Positions 43,307-46,906 of a stretch of 46,906 bases of DNA are shown here, in pieces. Below the pieces are notes generated by a model. It saw only the letters and a list, made by a program, of their open reading frames with translations. It made no database searches and was not told where the DNA came from. The position numbers were made by a program, and so were the translations under genes. How positions within the stretch are numbered: the first letter of the stretch is position 1; the number at the start of each line of letters is the position of its first letter. Source of the DNA: Candidatus Krumholzibacteriia bacterium (GTDB lineage: Bacteria; Krumholzibacteriota; Krumholzibacteriia; JAJRXK01); contig JAOZPE010000023.1 in assembly GCA_029932915.1 (NCBI GenBank), positions 1-46,906 on the forward strand, written 5' to 3'.

Positions 43307-45748
43307 ATGAAGCGACATCGAATCCATCTCGTGGTTCCCTTCCTCGCGTTGCTTGCGCTGGTGGTCCCGGTGTCGCAGGCCGGTGCCAGCCTGTCGAACA
43401 CCCAGCCGTGGGCCAGCGCGTCCCAGCTCCTGCAGGTCGACCGGATGGTCCTCTTCCATGGCCAGCTGGTGGCCGGCACGCCACGGGGCGGTCTGCTCCT
43501 GGTCGATCCGGCCAACGGGGCGGTGGCGCGCTTCAACAGCGGGGACGGACTCATCTCCGACGCGGTCAGCGATCTCACCGTCGACGAGAACGGCATGTTG
43601 TGGGTGGGCACCGGAGGCGATGGCTTCGGCGCGGCCGGACTCTGCCGCATCGATGCCAGTTGGAAGGTCCGACCGGTTTCCCAGAACCTGGCCTCGCTGG
43701 AGATCACCGCCGTCTCCGCCGACGGTGAGTTCGTCTACTACGGCACCCGTTCGGCCGGAGCGGGACGCCTTTCCTCCGGGCTTCCCGATGCGATCTACAC
43801 GCAGGCGACCCACGGCCTGGCCGACGATCACATCCTGAAGATCTCCGCGTACGACCGCAGGACCTGGTTCTCCACTGCCGGCGGCGTCAGCCGCCTGCAG
43901 GACAACGTCTTCACCACCATCACCGAGGGCCTGACGATACCGGTGGTCCGGGACATCCTCGCCTGCCCGCTCGGCGTCTTCGCCGCCGATCGCATCGGCG
44001 TGAAACGCTTCGACGAGGCGACCGAGCAGTGGGTGGAATGGGGGACGGGGCTCGCCGACAGCCTGCTCGCACTGGCCGTCGACGGCGGCGATCTGCTCGC
44101 TCTGGGATGGGCCGGCACCGCGTGGAGGCTTCCCGCCGGCGAGAGCGTCTGGCGCCCTCGTGCGCTCGACACCAACTGGCGGCGCTACATGACCCTGGCT
44201 GCGGACGCCTCGGGCCACGTGTGGTACGGGGGCACCCAGCTCGATCTGATGCGCACGCTCCAGGGCCCCATCGCGTTGATCCACGAGCCCGATCAGGGGA
44301 TCTCGTTGGTCGTGGCGGGTCTGCTGGGAACCAATGTGCAGAACATCGTCCCCGACGGGGAGGGCGGGCTGTGGGTGAGTTGCCTGGCTCCGTACAACGG
44401 ATTGACGCACTGGCGCGCCGACGGGGGCTTCATCCGCTACGACTTCGTCGAGGATGTCGCCGGTTTCGGCTGGTGTGAGAACCGGACCAAGTTCGGCCTG
44501 GCGCGCGACACGCGCGGTGACCTGTGGGTGAGCAACTTCCGCGCGTGCCTGACCCGGCTGCGTCCCGCTGCGAGCGACATCCCATCGGAAGCGGAGTTCC
44601 TGCATCTCGATGTCGGCGAAAGCCCCCTGCGTCTGCTGCGCATCCGCGAGATCGAGGTCGATCCGCAGGGCAGGATCTGGCTGTTGAGCGAGGGCGACGC
44701 CGGTGATGCCGGTCTGGGGATCGACATCATCGAGGATCCCACGCGCCCGATGGATGCGGATGCGTGGAGGGAACTCTCACCCTCCAACAGTCTGCTGGCC
44801 GACGGCTGGGTGAAGAGTGTGAGCTTCCAGCCCCCCGGTGTGGCCTGGATCAGTGTGGAGGGCTCGGGGGTGCAGCGATGGGACTACGACGGGCCGCTCG
44901 ATGACGGGGTGATGCGGCAGGGTCAGTTCATGCTCGAATCGGCCTGGGATCTCATTCCCTATGTCGGGGCATCGCCGACCGTCTCCTTCCAGTCGCCCCG
45001 TCAGGTGGCGATCGCCCCGAGCGGTCTCATCTACATCGCGGCCGCCGATCTCGGTGTGGTCGAGCTTCGCTACACCCCCTACGCGGCCAGCCCCTACGAC
45101 CGGATCCATTTCCTGAGGGTCTTCCGCAAGGGCCAGGCCGGCGTGGGCCTGCTCAGCGGGGATGCCAGCGGGGTGGTCTTCGACGAGCGCGGAGCGTTGT
45201 GGGTGTCGAGTTCGGCGGGATTGAATCGCCTTCGCGATCTCGATGGTGAGTTGAAGATCGACGCGTGGACCACGGTGGAGGGTTTCACCACCTACCAGCT
45301 CCAGCTCTCGGGCTATCGCAGCGATGTGCTCTCGCCCATGGCCGGCAGCAATCTGCAGCGCCTGCTCTACGATCCCGATCGGCGGGAAGTGGTGATGGGG
45401 AGCACCTCGGGGGTCACCCGGGTGCGGAGCGATCTGGAACTTCCCCCCTCCGGGGTCGACGGGGACGTCTCCTTCGTGCTCCGTCCCAATCCCTACCCCG
45501 GTCCCGGCGGAGACGATCGGGGGGTCTTCGTCACGGGGATCTCCGGAGAGGGCGAGGTCGAGGTGGAGATCTACGACCTGCAGGGTGTGCTCATCGCCCA
45601 GGGGCGCTTCGCGGTGGAGGAACTCGCGACCCGTCCGGTGTGGGACGTCAAGGACCGGCAGTTCAACCCGGTCGCGAGCGGGATGTACGTGGTGCGGATC
45701 ACCCGGGCCGGCACGAGCTCGGTGGCCATCCTGGCGGTGGAGAGATGA
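43307..45748 (+). CDS. Secreted beta-propeller protein with FlgD/T9SS-like C-terminal domain (PorZ-like)
   Basis: 813 residues. The signal peptide (about 1-28) is followed by two-component-regulator-type propeller repeats (GGLLLVDPANGAVARFNSGDGLI, then LTVDENGMLWVGTGG, and later IAPSGLIYIAAADLG, FDERGALWVSSSAGLNRLRD). The last 100 residues (VSFVLRPNPYPGPGG, VEVEIYDLQGVLIAQG, WDVKDRQFNPVASGMYVVRI) form a FlgD-like/type-IX-like C-terminal domain. The size and order resemble PorZ, a T9SS surface protein that binds A-LPS. The Shine-Dalgarno is weak. It lies between the GT2 fusion and a dehydratase gene, both glycan genes. Confidence 0.75.
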   Translation: MKRHRIHLVVPFLALLALVVPVSQAGASLSNTQPWASASQLLQVDRMVLFHGQLVAGTPRGGLLLVDPANGAVARFNSGDGLISDAVSDLTVDENGMLWVGTGGDGFGAAGLCRIDASWKVRPVSQNLASLEITAVSADGEFVYYGTRSAGAGRLSSGLPDAIYTQATHGLADDHILKISAYDRRTWFSTAGGVSRLQDNVFTTITEGLTIPVVRDILACPLGVFAADRIGVKRFDEATEQWVEWGTGLADSLLALAVDGGDLLALGWAGTAWRLPAGESVWRPRALDTNWRRYMTLAADASGHVWYGGTQLDLMRTLQGPIALIHEPDQGISLVVAGLLGTNVQNIVPDGEGGLWVSCLAPYNGLTHWRADGGFIRYDFVEDVAGFGWCENRTKFGLARDTRGDLWVSNFRACLTRLRPAASDIPSEAEFLHLDVGESPLRLLRIREIEVDPQGRIWLLSEGDAGDAGLGIDIIEDPTRPMDADAWRELSPSNSLLADGWVKSVSFQPPGVAWISVEGSGVQRWDYDGPLDDGVMRQGQFMLESAWDLIPYVGASPTVSFQSPRQVAIAPSGLIYIAAADLGVVELRYTPYAASPYDRIHFLRVFRKGQAGVGLLSGDASGVVFDERGALWVSSSAGLNRLRDLDGELKIDAWTTVEGFTTYQLQLSGYRSDVLSPMAGSNLQRLLYDPDRREVVMGSTSGVTRVRSDLELPPSGVDGDVSFVLRPNPYPGPGGDDRGVFVTGISGEGEVEVEIYDLQGVLIAQGRFAVEELATRPVWDVKDRQFNPVASGMYVVRITRAGTSSVAILAVER

Positions 45749-46906
45749 AGCGCAGGGTCCTGATCATCGGGGCCGGTTCGGCCGGCCGCATGATCGCCCG
45801 CGAACTGCTCGAGGCGGGCGAGGACTACCGGCGGGAGGTCGTCGGTTTTCTCGATGACGATCCGGCCCTGGCGGGTGAGACCATCGAGGGGATCGAGGTC
45901 CTGGGCGACAGCAGCGAGGTGCACCGCCGGGTCGCCGAGTACCACATCGACGAGATCATCCTGGCCATTCCCTCCGCTCCGGGATCGGTGGTCCGGCGCC
46001 TGATCTCGCAGGCCCAGCGGGCCCGCGTTCCGCTGCGCATCGTGCCCGGACTGCGCGACATCATCAAGGGGACCGTCCGCTTCGAACAGGTGCGGGAGAT
46101 CGCTCCGGAGGATCTCCTCGGCCGGGAGACCGTCGATCTGGTGGAGGGTCCGATCCGCGATGCGGTCGAGGGGCGCGAGGTCCTGGTGACCGGGGCGGGC
46201 GGTAGCATCGGGGCCGAACTCTGCCGTCAACTGGTTGCGTTCCGGCCCGCCCGTCTGTGGCTGCTGGGCCGGGGCGAGAACTCGCTCTTCGAGATCGACG
46301 AGGAGCTGCGCGACGCCCTCGGCTATCAAGACGCCCGCGTCGTGATCGCGGATGTGCGCGACGGCGAGCGCCTCGAATTCCTCGCCGGCGAGATGCGCCC
46401 GGACGTCATCCTCCACGCCGCCGCCCACAAACACGTCCCCTTCATGGAGATCTATCCCGAGGAAGCGGTGATGGTGAACGTGGTGGGCACCCACAACCTC
46501 CTGCGCTTCGCCCGGATGGTCGAGGCCGAGCGCTTCGTGATGTTGTCGACGGACAAGGCGGTCCAGCCGCGCAGTGTGATGGGTTCGACCAAGAGGATCG
46601 CCGAGTTCCTCGTCCAGGAGGCGGCCCGGGAGGACGGAGCCCGCTACATGGCGGTCCGCTTCGGCAACGTCCTGGGCAGCCGGGGCAGTGTGGTTCCCAT
46701 CTTCCAGAGACAGCTGCGGCGGGGCGGGCCCCTGACGGTGACCGACCGCCGGGCCACCCGCTTCTTCATGACCATCAAGGAAGCGGCGATGCTGGTGATC
46801 CAGGCCATGGCCGGAGGACAGGGGGGAGAGGTGTTCATCCTGGACATGGGGGAGGCGATCCGGATCTACGAGCTCGCCCGGAACGTCATCGCCCTGGCCG
46901 GTCTGG
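45745..46906 (+). CDS. CapD/FlaA1-type nucleotide-sugar dehydratase, soluble form, 3' truncated by window end
   Basis: At least 387 residues; the reading frame runs off the window. Residues about 1-125 are a Rossmann-like CoA-binding segment (RVLIIGAGSAGRMIARELLE, VVGFLDDDPALAG, EIILAIPSA). From about 150 comes the SDR domain: LVTGAGGSIGAELCRQL, ILHAAAHKHVPFME, MLSTDKAVQPRSVMGSTKRI (Ser/Met/Lys type active site) and RFGNVLGSRGSVVPIF. The usual four N-terminal membrane helices of WbpM/PglF are missing. These enzymes make UDP-4-keto-6-deoxy-GlcNAc for surface glycans. The ATG overlaps the propeller stop. Confidence 0.88.
   Translation, partial: MKRRVLIIGAGSAGRMIARELLEAGEDYRREVVGFLDDDPALAGETIEGIEVLGDSSEVHRRVAEYHIDEIILAIPSAPGSVVRRLISQAQRARVPLRIVPGLRDIIKGTVRFEQVREIAPEDLLGRETVDLVEGPIRDAVEGREVLVTGAGGSIGAELCRQLVAFRPARLWLLGRGENSLFEIDEELRDALGYQDARVVIADVRDGERLEFLAGEMRPDVILHAAAHKHVPFMEIYPEEAVMVNVVGTHNLLRFARMVEAERFVMLSTDKAVQPRSVMGSTKRIAEFLVQEAAREDGARYMAVRFGNVLGSRGSVVPIFQRQLRRGGPLTVTDRRATRFFMTIKEAAMLVIQAMAGGQGGEVFILDMGEAIRIYELARNVIALAGL

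Overview
The window is a dense, high-GC, almost entirely plus-strand bacterial chromosome segment of about 40 genes. It has no rRNA, tRNA, CRISPR array, insertion sequence or prophage that I can recognise. The organism looks diderm: it has a TonB-type protein, three lipoprotein or outer-envelope candidates including an LpoA-like protein, and a secreted propeller protein with a FlgD/type-IX-like C-terminal domain. SpoVG, a membrane pyrophosphatase of the K+-dependent type, DUF2723 and YfhO giant membrane proteins, and the FlgD-like tail together suggest an uncultured lineage of or near the FCB group (for example Krumholzibacteriota or Eisenbacteria-like). That taxonomic call is inference and would need a marker-gene tree.

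Layout. 1-2078: the tail of a sugar-phosphate transferase, a UbiA-type decaprenyl-phosphate phosphoribosyltransferase and a DUF362 protein. 2075-5820: ispE-spoVG-prs, then a structured leader with rplY-pth. 5895-7964: hppA. 8081-11621: rpsF-rpsR-rplI running directly into manB-manC. 11672-16562: envelope genes (PPIase lipoprotein, DUF2914, bifunctional nuclease, gamma-carbonic-anhydrase-like protein, LpoA-like lipoprotein). 16533-17261: the only minus-strand gene, tonB-like, divergent from selA with clear back-to-back promoters. 17410-29198: selA, an unusual SPOR protein, smc-ftsY, ribD-ribE-ribBA-ribH and nusB. 29195-46906: a long glycan locus with a methyltransferase, a GT4, a flippase-like protein, DUF2723, an epimerase, GT2 enzymes, YfhO, a polyprenol-P-mannose synthase, a GT2/pseudo-transferase fusion, a PorZ-like propeller protein and a soluble CapD-type dehydratase (cut off by the window end).

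How the genes may work together. ManB and ManC should make GDP-mannose. Two GT2 enzymes (36007 and 40468) resemble polyprenyl-phosphate glycosyl synthases that could load the sugar onto a lipid carrier. DUF2723 and YfhO are large GT-C-like membrane proteins that could use such lipid-linked sugars. The epimerase, CapD-like dehydratase, GT4, GT2s and flippase-like protein look like a surface polysaccharide or protein-glycan assembly line, and the PorZ-like protein could link that glycan to secretion or cell-surface attachment. At least a dozen gene junctions use overlapping stop/start codons, so many of these genes are probably translationally coupled.

The most unusual observations are a GT2 fused to a polyprenyl hexose-1-phosphate transferase whose catalytic Asp-Glu is gone (41192-43297), a SPOR-domain protein with an eroded CpsD/ParA-like P-loop domain (18840-20465), and the DUF2723/GDP-mannose/polyprenol-P-mannose gene set.
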